Shown here one piece after another: positions 1 through 9,288 of a DNA stretch of 64,000 nucleotides. This stretch comes from Microvirga alba. GTDB taxonomy: Bacteria > Pseudomonadota > Alphaproteobacteria > Rhizobiales > Beijerinckiaceae. Each line of letters begins with the position of its first letter. Within the stretch, counting starts at the first letter, position 1. Location: contig NZ_JADQDO010000001.1 in the NCBI RefSeq assembly GCF_015694465.1, positions 558,001-622,000 of the forward strand. The letters run 5' to 3'. The notes below the pieces were generated by a model. That model was given only the letters and a program-made list of their open reading frames with translations. It did no database searches and was not told where the DNA came from. A program made the translations under genes and the position numbers.

Positions 1-408
1 GTCGTGGTCGAGAATATGCGCACCGGTTTCACGCACCTTATGCACCATCCGGCCGCCGTGGAGACACGCCAGCATCTGCATGCCGTTGCAGATCCCGAGG
101 ACCGGCTTGTCGCGATCAAGGAACCCGCGCATGAGCGCCTGCTCGACGGCGAGGCGTTCTGACGCCGGATAGCGCGACTCGTCCCCCACATACCATTCGC
201 GCGGGAACTGGATGCGCCCGCCCACGCTGATGAACCCGTCAAACTCCGCGACGACCGTTTCGACCATCTCGGCGAGATAGGGAATGCCGAAGGGCATGCC
301 GCCCGCGCGATGAACCGCGGTGAAATAGGTCTTGGGCATCTCATATCCGGTGCCGCCGACGCTGGTGTTCTCGTCCATGATGACGGCAATGCGAGGCTTC
401 GCGCTCAT
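1..408 (-). CDS. Class I glutamine amidotransferase-like hydrolase (peptidase C26 family), 3'-truncated by window
   Basis: Only the first 136 codons are in the window; the gene runs off the left edge. The reading frame starts at an ATG at 408 (MSAKPRIAVIMDEN) and contains GICNGMQ with the presumed nucleophile Cys at residue 107, preceded by a conserved SVGGRIQFP segment. This matches the class I amidotransferase-like fold of gamma-glutamyl-gamma-aminobutyrate hydrolases (PuuD type), which release glutamate from gamma-glutamyl amides in the cytoplasm. The His/Glu part of the triad would lie outside the window and cannot be checked. It lies just 8 bp downstream of rel on the same strand, so it may be co-transcribed with it. 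The substrate is an inference; other C26 members act on folate polyglutamates. Confidence 0.75.
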   Translation of the reverse strand, partial: MSAKPRIAVIMDENTSVGGTGYEMPKTYFTAVHRAGGMPFGIPYLAEMVETVVAEFDGFISVGGRIQFPREWYVGDESRYPASERLAVEQALMRGFLDRDKPVLGICNGMQMLACLHGGRMVHKVRETGAHILDHD

Positions 409-416
409 AGCTTTTC

Positions 417-2576
417 TTATCCGTTGACCCGGTCGACGCGGCTGACCACGCGCTTGGCGCGCAGTTCCGCGATGATGGCGTTGAGGTGTTTCAGGTCCCA
501 GACGGCCAGATCGATGGTCAGGTCCGTGAAGTCCTGCGTGCGGCGTTTCATCGACACATTGTCGATATTGCCGTCATGGTCGGCAATGACCTGGGTGATC
601 TGCGCGAGCGAGCCCGGTTCGTTGATCGATTGCAGCTTGATGCGCGCCGGGAAGCGCTGGCGGTCATGGACCTCGAAGTCCCAACGCACGTCGATCCAGC
701 GATCCGGCTCGTTGTCGAAGGCGGCAAGCGACGCGGACTGGATCGGGTAGATCGTCACGCCTTCGCCCGGCGTCAAAATCCCCACGATGCGGTCGCCCGG
801 CACCGCGCCGCCCTCCGGTGCGAAGCGGATCGGCATGTCGGAATTGAGCCCGCGAATCGGAATGCCGCGTTGCATCTGCTCGGGGCTCTTGCCGTCGGCC
901 TGACCGGCGGCCTCGGCTGAGATTGCGCGCCGCTCGTCCTTGTAATCGGGATAGACGGCGCGAACCACGTCGCCGGAGAACATCTCACCCCGACCCACCG
1001 CCGCGAGCACGTCCTCGATGGAGGCCCGGGCCAAACGGGGGAGGGACCCTTTCAGCTTCTCGTCGGAGAAGAGGCGGCCCGCGCGCTCGAAGGCGCGTTC
1101 GAGGATCTGATGGCCGAGGCCGGTATATTGTCGTCGCACCGCGGCGCGGGTGGCGCGCCGGATCGAAGCGCGTGCCTTGCCGGTGACGACCAGGGATTCC
1201 CACGCGGCCGGAGGCGTCTGGCCCTCGGAGCGGACGATTTCGACCTCGTCGCCGTTCTGCAATTCCGTCAGAAGGGGTGACATCCGCCCATTGATCTTGC
1301 AGCCGACGGCGGTGTTGCCGACGTCCGTGTGGACCGCGTAGGCGAAATCGATGGGGGTTGCGCCGCGCGGCAGCGCGATGAGGCGCCCCTTCGGTGTGAA
1401 GCAGAAAACCTGATCGTGGAAGAGTTCGAGCTTCGTATGCTCCAGAAATTCTTCCGGATTGTCGCCCTCGGCCAGGAGGTCGATGGTGCGCCGCAGCCAT
1501 TGATAGGCGCGGCTCTCCTTGGCGAGGCGGGAATTGTCGTTGACGCCTTCTTTATACAGCGCGTGCGCGGCGATGCCGTATTCCGCGATCTCATCCATGT
1601 CGCGGGTGCGGATTTGCAGCTCCACGCGCTGACGGCCGGGGCCTATCACGGTGGTGTGGATCGAGCGGTAATCGTTCTGCTTCGGGGTCGAGATGTAGTC
1701 CTTGTAGCGCCCCGGCACCATGGGCCAGGTGGTGTGGACCACGCCGAGCGCGCGATAACATTCGTCGATGGTGCCGACGATCACGCGGAAGCCGAAAATG
1801 TCGGAGAGCTGCTCGAAGGAGACCGATTTGCGCTCCATCTTGCGCCAGATCGAATAGGGCCGCTTCTGGCGGCCCGTCACCTCGGCCTCGATCCCTTGCG
1901 CCTTCAGCTTGGCCGTCAGGTCGTGCTCGATTTCCTCTACCAGCTTCTCGGCTTTGGCGGTGACCTCGCGAAGGTGACGGCTGATCGCCTCATAAGCCTC
2001 CGGGTCGAGATTCTGGAAGGCAAGATCCTCCAGTTCCTCGCGCATCTCTTGTATACCCATGCGCCCGGCGAGCGGCGCGTAGATGTCGAGGGTCTCCTCG
2101 GCGATGCGCTTGCGTTTCTCCGGCGGCATGAATCCGAGCGTGCGCATGTTGTGCAGACGGTCGGCGAGCTTGACCAGAAGCACCCGCACATCGTCAGCGA
2201 CGGCCAGAAGCAGTTTCCGGAAGTTCTCGCCTTGCGCGGCCCGTTTGGACACGAGGTCGAGTCGCTTGATCTTCGTCAGGCCGTCGACCAGTGCCCCGAT
2301 CTGGGGGCCGAAGGACTTGGTGATCTCTTCCAGCGTCGCCTGGGTGTCCTCGACCGTATCGTGGAGAACGGCCGCCGCGATGGTGGCATCGTCGAGCTTG
2401 AGGTCCGTCAGAATGGCAGCGACTTCAAGCGGATGGCCGAAAAACAGGTCGCCCGAGGCCCGCTTCTGGTTGCCATGCGCCATCATGGCGTACACGTAGG
2501 CCCGGTTGAGAAGCGCCTCGTCGGTCGAGGGGTTGTAGCGCTTCACCCGCTCGACAAGTTCGTACTGGCGCATCAT
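417..2576 (-). CDS. rel: Bifunctional (p)ppGpp synthetase/hydrolase (Rel/SpoT family)
   Basis: This 719-residue protein makes and breaks the stringent-response alarmone (p)ppGpp from ATP and GDP/GTP in the cytoplasm. The N-terminal HD hydrolase domain shows FGHP near residue 47 and HDTVED at 72-77. The central synthetase domain includes YRSIHTTVIGPG. The TGS domain follows (CFTPKGRLIALPRGATPIDFAYAVH in outline), and the C-terminal ACT/RRM domain ends with the region around SINEPGSLAQ. All hydrolase and synthetase motifs appear intact, so it is probably bifunctional, as expected for the single long Rsh of alphaproteobacteria. An AAGGAG sits about 11 bases before the first of two adjacent ATGs. 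rpoZ lies just upstream on the same strand but is separated by a terminator, so rel probably has its own promoter in the roughly 110 bases after that hairpin. Confidence 0.96.
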   Translation of the reverse strand: MMRQYELVERVKRYNPSTDEALLNRAYVYAMMAHGNQKRASGDLFFGHPLEVAAILTDLKLDDATIAAAVLHDTVEDTQATLEEITKSFGPQIGALVDGLTKIKRLDLVSKRAAQGENFRKLLLAVADDVRVLLVKLADRLHNMRTLGFMPPEKRKRIAEETLDIYAPLAGRMGIQEMREELEDLAFQNLDPEAYEAISRHLREVTAKAEKLVEEIEHDLTAKLKAQGIEAEVTGRQKRPYSIWRKMERKSVSFEQLSDIFGFRVIVGTIDECYRALGVVHTTWPMVPGRYKDYISTPKQNDYRSIHTTVIGPGRQRVELQIRTRDMDEIAEYGIAAHALYKEGVNDNSRLAKESRAYQWLRRTIDLLAEGDNPEEFLEHTKLELFHDQVFCFTPKGRLIALPRGATPIDFAYAVHTDVGNTAVGCKINGRMSPLLTELQNGDEVEIVRSEGQTPPAAWESLVVTGKARASIRRATRAAVRRQYTGLGHQILERAFERAGRLFSDEKLKGSLPRLARASIEDVLAAVGRGEMFSGDVVRAVYPDYKDERRAISAEAAGQADGKSPEQMQRGIPIRGLNSDMPIRFAPEGGAVPGDRIVGILTPGEGVTIYPIQSASLAAFDNEPDRWIDVRWDFEVHDRQRFPARIKLQSINEPGSLAQITQVIADHDGNIDNVSMKRRTQDFTDLTIDLAVWDLKHLNAIIAELRAKRVVSRVDRVNG

Positions 2577-2688
2577 CCGGCGGCCATCTCCTTTTCAGTT
2601 CCGTGTAGTCGACTGAAGTTAAAAGGATATTGTGGGACGGGGCAGATCCGCAAGATTTCTGATTGCCTCATGGTCGCCGGACAACAAA

Positions 2689-2715
2689 AAAAGCCCGGCG
2701 CAGGGCCGGGCTTTT
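2689..2715 (-). terminator. Rho-independent terminator of rpoZ
   Basis: A perfect 11-bp stem (arms 2689-2699 and 2705-2715, AAAAGCCCGGC and its complement) encloses a 5-base loop. Read on the minus strand it is followed by a run of T, so it should end transcripts leaving rpoZ before they enter rel. Confidence 0.85.
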
Positions 2716-2738
2716 AAGAAAAGGTTCTTCCGCGAGGC

Positions 2739-3146
2739 TTATTCGCGCTCGTCGTCGTCCGCGCTGCTGCTCGGGGGCACGAGGCCCTCGAGGCCGCGGA
2801 GCAGGTCATCTTCGCTCATACGGTCGAACTGAACATCGGCATCATTGTCGCTGCCGGCAGATGCAGCCGCTGCGGTGTTGCCGAGCAGAGGAACAGTTTC
2901 CGCCTCCGGCTCGTCCACCTCGACATATTTCTGCATCGAGTGGATGAGCTGCTCCTTCAGATCGTCGGGAGCAATGGTCTCGTCCGCGATTTCGCGCAGA
3001 GCCACGACGGGGTTTTTGTCGCGGTCGCGATCGATGGTCAGCGGCGAGCCCGAGGAAATCAGGCGAGCGCGATGGCTGGCCAGCAGCACGAGCTCAAACC
3101 GGTTGTCGACCTTGTCGATGCAATCTTCGACGGTCACACGAGCCAT
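2739..3146 (-). CDS. rpoZ: RNA polymerase omega subunit
   Basis: This 135-residue protein is the small omega subunit that helps assemble RNA polymerase by holding the beta-prime subunit. It begins [20 protein letters not shown], the characteristic omega N-terminus, and continues with the conserved HRARLISSG and ALREIAD segments. The tail after about residue 70 is acidic and low in complexity, as is usual in alphaproteobacterial omega proteins. The start is supported by AAGGAG ten bases upstream. The gene is divergent from fabD and has a terminator directly downstream. In many bacteria omega affects how polymerase responds to ppGpp, which fits its position beside rel. Confidence 0.95.
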   Translation of the reverse strand: MARVTVEDCIDKVDNRFELVLLASHRARLISSGSPLTIDRDRDKNPVVALREIADETIAPDDLKEQLIHSMQKYVEVDEPEAETVPLLGNTAAAASAGSDNDADVQFDRMSEDDLLRGLEGLVPPSSSADDDERE

Positions 3147-3328
3147 GAAGAGGCTCCTTCTAGCTGTACGAAAATATCGGAAGACGGGCTAAGTACACCC
3201 GGCGGCGCAAGAAAACAAGGGGAAGCGACGACGCTCTTCCCCCGCACGTTATCCAGGTGCCGAGCTTGACTAAACTCCGCGACGATGCGAGTCCCGCGCG
3301 ACTTTTCAACGCAAAAGGGCGGCTCAAC

Positions 3329-4276
3329 ATGACGCGCGCATTCATTTTCCCGGGTCAGGGAAGCCAGTCGGTCGGAATGGGTAAGGCCCTCGCCGATGCC
3401 TTTCCACAGGCCAAGGCCGTGTTCGACGAGGTAGATGACGCCCTCTCGCAGAAGCTTTCCACCATCATGTGGGAAGGCCCGGCGGAGGACCTGACGCTGA
3501 CCGCCAACACCCAGCCGGCGCTGATGGCTGTGAGCCTGGCCGCGATCCGGGTTCTGGAGGCCGAGGCCGGTCTCGACCTGAAAAAGCACGCGGCTTACGT
3601 CGCCGGTCATTCGCTCGGTGAATATTCGGCCCTCGCCGCCGCTGGCAGCCTTTCGATCGGCGACACAGCCCGCCTGCTGCGTATTCGCGGCAATGCCATG
3701 CAGAGCGCCGTGCCGGTGGGGCAGGGCGCGATGGCGGCCCTGCTCGGGCTCGAATTCGACGCGGCCCTCGAGGTCGCCCGGGAGGCGGCTCAGGGCGAGG
3801 TCTGCGATGCGGCCAACGACAATGGCGGCGCGCAAGTCGTGGTGTCGGGTCATAAGTCGGCGGTCGAGCGGGCTGTTGTCATCGCTCAGGAGAAGGGCGC
3901 GAAGCGCGCCGTGATGCTCTCCGTGTCCGCCCCCTTCCATTGCGCCCTCATGGCCCCGGCGGCCGATGCAATGCGCGAGGCTCTGGCCAAGGTGACCGTG
4001 AACGCGCCTGTCGTGCCAGTTGTCGCGAATGTGGAAGCCGCCGCCATCACCGATCCGGCAGCGATCCGCGATGCGCTCGTGCGCCAGGTTACCGGCACCG
4101 TGCGCTGGCGCGAGTGTGTCGCTTACATGGCGTCTCAAGGCGTTGATTCATTTTATGAGGTCGGGTCCGGCAAGGTCCTGACCGGACTCGTGAAACGCAT
4201 CGCAGCGGGGGCGTCGTCCGCCGCTATCGGCACACCCGAGGATGTCGCCGCCTTCAAAGCATCCCTGCAAGGGTAA
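3329..4276 (+). CDS. fabD: Malonyl-CoA:ACP transacylase
   Basis: This 315-residue enzyme transfers malonyl groups from CoA to acyl carrier protein, supplying extender units for fatty-acid synthesis. It shows FIFPGQGSQ at the N-terminus, the nucleophile Ser95 in GHSLGEYSA, and the catalytic His204 in APFHCALM. The open frame extends 24 codons further upstream, but the ATG at 3329 is preferred because AGGGCGG precedes it and homologues start at this point. It is the first gene of a fabD-fabG-acpP-fabF cluster, with 12 bases between it and fabG. Confidence 0.96.
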   Translation: MTRAFIFPGQGSQSVGMGKALADAFPQAKAVFDEVDDALSQKLSTIMWEGPAEDLTLTANTQPALMAVSLAAIRVLEAEAGLDLKKHAAYVAGHSLGEYSALAAAGSLSIGDTARLLRIRGNAMQSAVPVGQGAMAALLGLEFDAALEVAREAAQGEVCDAANDNGGAQVVVSGHKSAVERAVVIAQEKGAKRAVMLSVSAPFHCALMAPAADAMREALAKVTVNAPVVPVVANVEAAAITDPAAIRDALVRQVTGTVRWRECVAYMASQGVDSFYEVGSGKVLTGLVKRIAAGASSAAIGTPEDVAAFKASLQG

Positions 4277-4288
4277 GGAGAGCCTCTC

Positions 4289-5026
4289 ATGTTCGATCTC
4301 AACGGCCGCAAGGCTCTCGTCACCGGCGCGACCGGCGGCATCGGCGGGGCCATCGCCCGCGCTCTCCACGAGCAGGGGGCTATCGTCACCCTGTCCGGAA
4401 CCCGTCGCAGCGCTCTCGAGGAGCTTGCGGCGTCGCTGGGCGAGCGGGTTCATATCGTCGAGGCCAATCTGTCCGACAAGGATTCCGTCGAAGCTCTTGT
4501 TCCGGCAGCGGAAACCGCGATGGAAGGGCTCGATATTCTGGTCAACAACGCGGGCGTGACGCGGGACAACCTGTTCATGCGCATGAAGGACGAGGAGTGG
4601 GACACGGTCATCGCCGTCAACCTCACCGCCGCCTTCCGCCTGTCCCGCGCCGCCGTGAAAGGCATGATGCGCCGCCGCTATGGCCGCATCATCAATATCG
4701 GCTCGATCGTCGGTTCCACAGGCAATCCGGGGCAGGGCAATTACGCCGCCTCGAAAGCCGGCCTGATCGGTATGACCAAGGCCCTTGCCGCGGAGGTCGC
4801 GAGCCGCAATATCACAGTCAACTGCGTGGCTCCTGGCTTCATCGAGTCGCCCATGACGGACGTGCTCAACGAGAAGCAGCGCGAGGGAATTCTGGGTACG
4901 ATCCCCATGGGGCGGCTCGGTCAGGGTGGTGAAATTGCATCGTCCGTGGTTTATCTTGCGTCCACAGAAGCTGCATACGTGACAGGTCACACCCTGCACG
5001 TAAACGGCGGAATGGCCATGTTCTAG
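4289..5026 (+). CDS. fabG: 3-oxoacyl-[ACP] reductase
   Basis: This 245-residue short-chain dehydrogenase reduces 3-ketoacyl-ACP with NADPH in fatty-acid elongation. The dinucleotide-binding TGATGGIG motif is at residues 12-19, NNAG at 86-89, and the catalytic Ser139, Tyr152 and Lys156 are all present. A good ribosome site (AAGGAG) overlaps the end of fabD, so the two genes are probably one transcript. The next gene, acpP, is 235 bases away with room for its own promoter. Confidence 0.96.
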   Translation: MFDLNGRKALVTGATGGIGGAIARALHEQGAIVTLSGTRRSALEELAASLGERVHIVEANLSDKDSVEALVPAAETAMEGLDILVNNAGVTRDNLFMRMKDEEWDTVIAVNLTAAFRLSRAAVKGMMRRRYGRIINIGSIVGSTGNPGQGNYAASKAGLIGMTKALAAEVASRNITVNCVAPGFIESPMTDVLNEKQREGILGTIPMGRLGQGGEIASSVVYLASTEAAYVTGHTLHVNGGMAMF

Positions 5027-5261
5027 AAGGGCTTAGCGCCTCTGATGGAATCTGTTCGCGAATGCCGGACACCTCTCGCCAGAGGCGATAAGCTTGTGTT
5101 AAGCATTTGCTCGATTCAGGTCGGAGGGGTTGACCGGCGCGGAAAAATGCGGCTTTGCACGGCGCAAGGTAGCGGTTCCAGCGTTGTCTGCCGAGCAGCT
5201 GATCTAATTTCAATTCTTGATCCGCCCAATTCCTGAGGCGGCAGCCACTGAGGAAAATACG

Positions 5262-5498
5262 ATGAGTGACGTCGCTGATCGCGTGAAGAAGATCGTTGTC
5301 GAGCACCTGGGCGTCGACGCCGAGAAGGTGGTCGACAATGCCAACTTCATCGACGACCTGGGCGCCGACAGCCTTGATACCGTCGAGCTCGTCATGGCGT
5401 TCGAGGAAGAGTTCAACGTCGAGATCCCGGACGACGCGGCCGAGACGATCGTCACGGTCGGCGACGCGGTCAAGTTCCTCGAGAAGAACGCGGCCTAA
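5262..5498 (+). CDS. acpP: Acyl carrier protein
   Basis: This 78-residue acidic protein carries the growing acyl chain on a phosphopantetheine arm attached to Ser37 in the motif GADSLDT. The sequence is a textbook ACP ([16 protein letters not shown], then [11 protein letters not shown]). The start at 5262 is chosen because GAGG precedes it and the protein then has the usual length; the frame is open a further 15 codons upstream. The 235-base leader between fabG and acpP, together with the terminator-like hairpin after acpP, suggests separate strong expression of this abundant protein. Confidence 0.97.
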   Translation: MSDVADRVKKIVVEHLGVDAEKVVDNANFIDDLGADSLDTVELVMAFEEEFNVEIPDDAAETIVTVGDAVKFLEKNAA

Positions 5499-5507
5499 AA
5501 AGCCATG

Positions 5508-5542
5508 GGGCGTCGGATCAAGTCATCCGACGCCCAATTTTT
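5508..5542 (+). terminator. Terminator or attenuator between acpP and fabF
   Basis: A perfect 11-bp stem (GGGCGTCGGAT at 5508-5518 with its complement at 5525-5535), a 6-base loop and a T run at 5538-5542 lie ten bases after the acpP stop. Because fabF starts only 21 bases later on the same strand with little room for a promoter, the hairpin may be partial, letting some transcripts read through. Confidence 0.85.
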
Positions 5543-5563
5543 ATTAATAAGACAGGATATAAC

Positions 5564-6826
5564 ATGCGTCGTGTTGTCGTCACGGGTCTAGGCATGGTCA
5601 CCCCCCTCGCTTGCGGGGTGGAGGAGACATGGTCGCAAATCCTCGATAGCAAGAGCGGCGCCAACAAGGTCGAAGGTTTCGAGACCGACGATCTGGCCTG
5701 TCGGATTGCTGCGCAGATCCCGCTCGGCGACGGTTCCAACGGCACCTTCAATGCCGATCAATGGATGGAGCCGAAAGAGCAGCGCAAGGTCGATCCCTTC
5801 ATCGTCTATGCCATGTCGGCGGCGACCCAAGCCCTCAACGACGCAGGATGGAAGCCGACGACTTACGAGGACCAATGCGCCTCCGGCGTGCTGATCGGCT
5901 CCGGCATCGGCGGCATCGGCGGCATCTACGATGCCTCGTTGACCCTGATCGAGCGTGGCCCGCGCCGCATTTCCCCGTTCTTCATTCCTGGCCGCCTCAT
6001 CAATCTGGCGAGTGGCTATGTTTCGATCGAGCACGGCCTCAAGGGGCCCAATCACTCGGTCGTGACCGCTTGCTCCACCGGCTCGCACGCCATCGGCGAC
6101 GCGGCCCGTCTGATCGCGCTCGGCGATGCGGACGTGATGGTGGCGGGCGGCACGGAATCGCCGATCAACCGGCTTTCCCTTGCTGGCTTTGCGGCCTGCC
6201 GCGCTCTGTCCACGAATTTTAACGACGATCCGACCAGGGGATCTCGCCCTTACGACAAGGACCGTGACGGTTTCGTCATGGGCGAGGGCGCGGGCGTGGT
6301 GGTTCTCGAAGAATACGAACACGCCAAGGCGCGCGGCGCCAAGATTTATGCCGAGGTCATCGGCTACGGCCTGTCGGGCGACGCCTACCACATTACCTCG
6401 CCCTCCGAGGACGGCGACGGGGCCTATCGCTGCATGGCCGCCGCCATCAAGCGCGCGGGCATCTCTGCCTCCGAGATCGACTACATTAACGCCCACGGCA
6501 CCTCGACACCGCTCGGAGACGAGCTTGAGTTGAAAGCCGTCGAGCGCATCGTCGGCAACGCGGCGGGCAAGCTTTCCATGTCCTCGACCAAGTCGGCCAT
6601 CGGCCACTTGCTGGGTGCTGCCGGCGCTGTCGAAGCGATCTTCTCGATTTTGGCCATGCGCGACGGAATCGTTCCGCCGACCCTCAATCTCGACAATCCG
6701 TCCGTCGAGACCGCGATCGACCTCGTGCCCCACAAGGCGAAGCGCAAGGAAGTCAATGTGGCGCTTTCGAACTCCTTCGGGTTCGGCGGCACCAACGCTT
6801 CCCTCGTTTTCCGTCGCGTCTCCTGA
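5564..6826 (+). CDS. fabF: Beta-ketoacyl-ACP synthase II
   Basis: This 420-residue condensing enzyme elongates acyl-ACP by two carbons with malonyl-ACP. The thiolase-fold catalytic triad is visible: Cys170 in TACSTGSHAIGD, His311 in NAHGTSTPLGD and His348 in AIGHLLGAAGAVEA. The C-terminal NSFGFGGTNASL loop is also present. It belongs functionally with the preceding fab genes. A 21-base gap after the acpP hairpin carries an ACAGGATA ribosome site, and mltG follows about 95 bases downstream. Confidence 0.96.
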   Translation: MRRVVVTGLGMVTPLACGVEETWSQILDSKSGANKVEGFETDDLACRIAAQIPLGDGSNGTFNADQWMEPKEQRKVDPFIVYAMSAATQALNDAGWKPTTYEDQCASGVLIGSGIGGIGGIYDASLTLIERGPRRISPFFIPGRLINLASGYVSIEHGLKGPNHSVVTACSTGSHAIGDAARLIALGDADVMVAGGTESPINRLSLAGFAACRALSTNFNDDPTRGSRPYDKDRDGFVMGEGAGVVVLEEYEHAKARGAKIYAEVIGYGLSGDAYHITSPSEDGDGAYRCMAAAIKRAGISASEIDYINAHGTSTPLGDELELKAVERIVGNAAGKLSMSSTKSAIGHLLGAAGAVEAIFSILAMRDGIVPPTLNLDNPSVETAIDLVPHKAKRKEVNVALSNSFGFGGTNASLVFRRVS

Positions 6827-6921
6827 GGATAAACCCACTACGTTACGGCTTTTCGCCATAATCCCCAGTAGGGTGTCGAACGAACGGCAAGGCCGCCGAT
6901 CGGCCCCAGAAAAGCATCGTG

Positions 6922-8298
6922 ATGTTCGGCAGAAAAAAACAAACCCTGATGTCTTCCAACGAGATGCCGCATCAGGACGAGCAACAGCCGCGCCTCGCGC
7001 CCAAATCGCCAAGCGAGGCCATCAAGCCGATGGCGGCTCCCCCGCCTCCGCCGCGCATGCGCCGTGAACGAGGCGGGCTTTTGTCCGTTGTCAGCGGGCT
7101 CCTCACTCTCCTGATCGCGCTCGCGATCGGCCTCGTCTTCGGGTTTAGTGTCCTCGAGCGGGAGGTTACGGCCAAGGGGCCCCTCCAGAGCGACAAGGTC
7201 GTTCTCATTCCGCGCAATACCGGCACGAGCGAGATCGCCGAAATCCTGAAGCAGGAAGGCGTGATCAATCAGCCTTTGCTGTTCGAGGCCTATGCCCTCG
7301 TCAACCGGCAACGGGGTCAACTCAAGGCCGGCGAATTCCAGTTCAAGGCCGGGGCTAGCATCCAGGACGCCATTGAAACGCTCGCGCAGGGCAAGGCCAT
7401 CCTGCATTCGATCACGATCCCCGAAGGGCTGACCAGCGATCAGATCGTGGCCCGGCTTTACGAGAACGAAATTCTGTCTGGCGATATTGTCGAGACCCCG
7501 CGTGAGGGAATGCTGCTCCCCGATACCTACAAGTTCGAGCGCGGCACCACCCGCCAGCAGATCGTCAACAGCATGCAGATGGCGCAGCGGCAGGCCCTGG
7601 CCCAGATCTGGCAGCGCCGCTCGCCGGAGCTTCCCGTTAAAACCGCTCAGGAACTCGTTATCCTTGCCTCCATCGTGGAGAAGGAGACGGCCCGCGCCGA
7701 CGAGCGCACGCGCGTCGCTGCCGTGTTCATCAACCGCCTCATGCGCCGCATGAAGCTCCAGTCAGACCCGACCATCGTCTACGGCCTCGTAGGCGGCAAG
7801 GGGACGCTCGGCCGGGGCATCATGAAGAACGAGATCGAAGCGGCGACGCCCTACAACACCTATGTGATCGAAGGCTTGCCGCCGGGGCCCATCGCCAATC
7901 CCGGCCGGGCGGCGCTGGAGGCTGTGGCCAATCCCTCGCGGACCAAGGATCTCTACTTCGTCGCCGATGGATCGGGCGGTCACGCTTTCTCCGAGAGCTA
8001 CGAGCAGCATCAGCGCAATGTGACGCGCTGGCGGCAGGTCGAGAAGACCCGCGCCGCGACCGATGCTGCCAACAGCGTCGACAGGGCCGACCCGGATGGG
8101 GGAGCGACTGGCGACCTGACCCAGGACCCGCGTGGGCTTGCCGATCCCACCGCCCCGGCGGGGGCGAAGACCCCTCTGAAGCCGGGGATGAAGGCGCGTG
8201 GGTTCGATGCCAGCGAGGGGACCGACAAAGATCCCCTCAAGAACAAGACCTACGATCTGAACAGTCCCAAGAACGTCCCCGTTCTGAAACAGCCCTAA
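6922..8298 (+). CDS. mltG: Endolytic murein transglycosylase
   Basis: This protein of about 458 residues is a YceG/MltG-family enzyme that cuts nascent glycan strands and so sets their length. It has a cytoplasmic proline-rich head, one membrane segment at roughly residues 51-75 and a periplasmic domain. The family motif ASIVEKETARADE carries the catalytic Glu at about residue 253, followed by VFINRL and the LQSDPTIVYG segment. The C-terminal 80 residues are charged and low in complexity. The start is uncertain: GTG at 6919 is directly followed by ATG at 6922, and another ATG lies at 6949; no strong ribosome site decides between them. Confidence 0.93.
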   Translation: MFGRKKQTLMSSNEMPHQDEQQPRLAPKSPSEAIKPMAAPPPPPRMRRERGGLLSVVSGLLTLLIALAIGLVFGFSVLEREVTAKGPLQSDKVVLIPRNTGTSEIAEILKQEGVINQPLLFEAYALVNRQRGQLKAGEFQFKAGASIQDAIETLAQGKAILHSITIPEGLTSDQIVARLYENEILSGDIVETPREGMLLPDTYKFERGTTRQQIVNSMQMAQRQALAQIWQRRSPELPVKTAQELVILASIVEKETARADERTRVAAVFINRLMRRMKLQSDPTIVYGLVGGKGTLGRGIMKNEIEAATPYNTYVIEGLPPGPIANPGRAALEAVANPSRTKDLYFVADGSGGHAFSESYEQHQRNVTRWRQVEKTRAATDAANSVDRADPDGGATGDLTQDPRGLADPTAPAGAKTPLKPGMKARGFDASEGTDKDPLKNKTYDLNSPKNVPVLKQP

Positions 8299-8390
8299 GG
8301 CCGGCGGCCCTTGCAGCCTGACTGCTTGTGACGCGAGGCGGCGCGCATTATGGTCGCGCCGACTTTTCACTCACGCCCGAGGTTCAACGC

Positions 8391-9278
8391 ATGTCCATTG
8401 CGAGCATGACCGGCTTTGCCCGCGAAGCCGGCAGCACAGGCCCCTATCAATGGGCCTGGGAGATCAAAACCGTGAATGGACGCGGGCTCGAAGTCCGCGT
8501 GCGGGCGCCCTCAGGCCTCGACGCGGTCGGCGAGGAGGCGCGTAGCCAGATCCTCAAAGCCTTCACCCGCGGGCAGGGGCAGTTGAACCTCTCGATCACC
8601 AAGGCTTCTTCCACGCCGAAGCTGCGGGTGAACCAGGACGTGCTGCAATCGCTCCTGTCGGTGATCGGTGATCTGAAACTTCCCGAAACGGTCAAGCCCG
8701 CATCCCTCGACGGCTTGCTTTCCGTACGCGGCGTTGTCGAACTGGACGAAGATGCGACCGAGCCCGGGCAGGATGAAGCCCTCGCACAAGCACTCAAGGC
8801 GGCTATCGTAGTGCTGATCGACGCTCTCAAGGCCGCGCGTTTGCGGGAGGGCAAGGCACTGGCTTCCGTTCTGCGGCAGCATCTCGATCTCATCTCCGGT
8901 CTTGTCGACGAGGCGGATTCCTCGCCCGCCCGCCGCCCGGAGGCCGTCCGGGTTCGGCTGGAGGCGCTGATCGACCAGTTGCTCGAAGGCAAGGCCGCGC
9001 TCGATCCGGCGCGGTTACACCAGGAAGCCGTGCTGATCGCCGCCCGGGCCGATATCCGCGAGGAACTCGACCGCTTGCGCGCCCATGTGGATGCCGCGCG
9101 TGGCCTGCTCGACGAAGGTGGGTCCGTCGGACGACGGCTCGATTTTCTGGCGCAGGAATTCGGCCGCGAGGCCAATACCCTGTGCGCGAAGGCAAATGAT
9201 GTATCCCTTTCGCGGATCGGGCTTGAATTGAAGGCCGTTATCGAGCAATTCCGCGAGCAGGTTCAAAACGTCGAGTAA
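8391..9278 (+). CDS. yicC: YicC/YloC-family protein (endoribonuclease family)
   Basis: The 295-residue product begins MSIASMTGFAREAG, the hallmark of YicC proteins, and has the family C-terminal block (EFGREANTLCAKANDVSLSR in part, then a final VEQFREQVQNVE-like helix). E. coli YicC has been linked to RNA degradation. The frame is open 21 codons further upstream, but the ATG at 8391 gives the conserved N-terminus. It is followed after 10 bases by gmk, the standard alphaproteobacterial neighbour. Confidence 0.92.
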   Translation: MSIASMTGFAREAGSTGPYQWAWEIKTVNGRGLEVRVRAPSGLDAVGEEARSQILKAFTRGQGQLNLSITKASSTPKLRVNQDVLQSLLSVIGDLKLPETVKPASLDGLLSVRGVVELDEDATEPGQDEALAQALKAAIVVLIDALKAARLREGKALASVLRQHLDLISGLVDEADSSPARRPEAVRVRLEALIDQLLEGKAALDPARLHQEAVLIAARADIREELDRLRAHVDAARGLLDEGGSVGRRLDFLAQEFGREANTLCAKANDVSLSRIGLELKAVIEQFREQVQNVE

Positions 9279-9288
9279 GGGGCGGGAA

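Noticed and set aside
1329..2717. Long plus-strand frame opposite rel
   Set aside because: It is the antisense shadow of the rel gene in high-GC DNA; the minus-strand frame has full Rel motifs.
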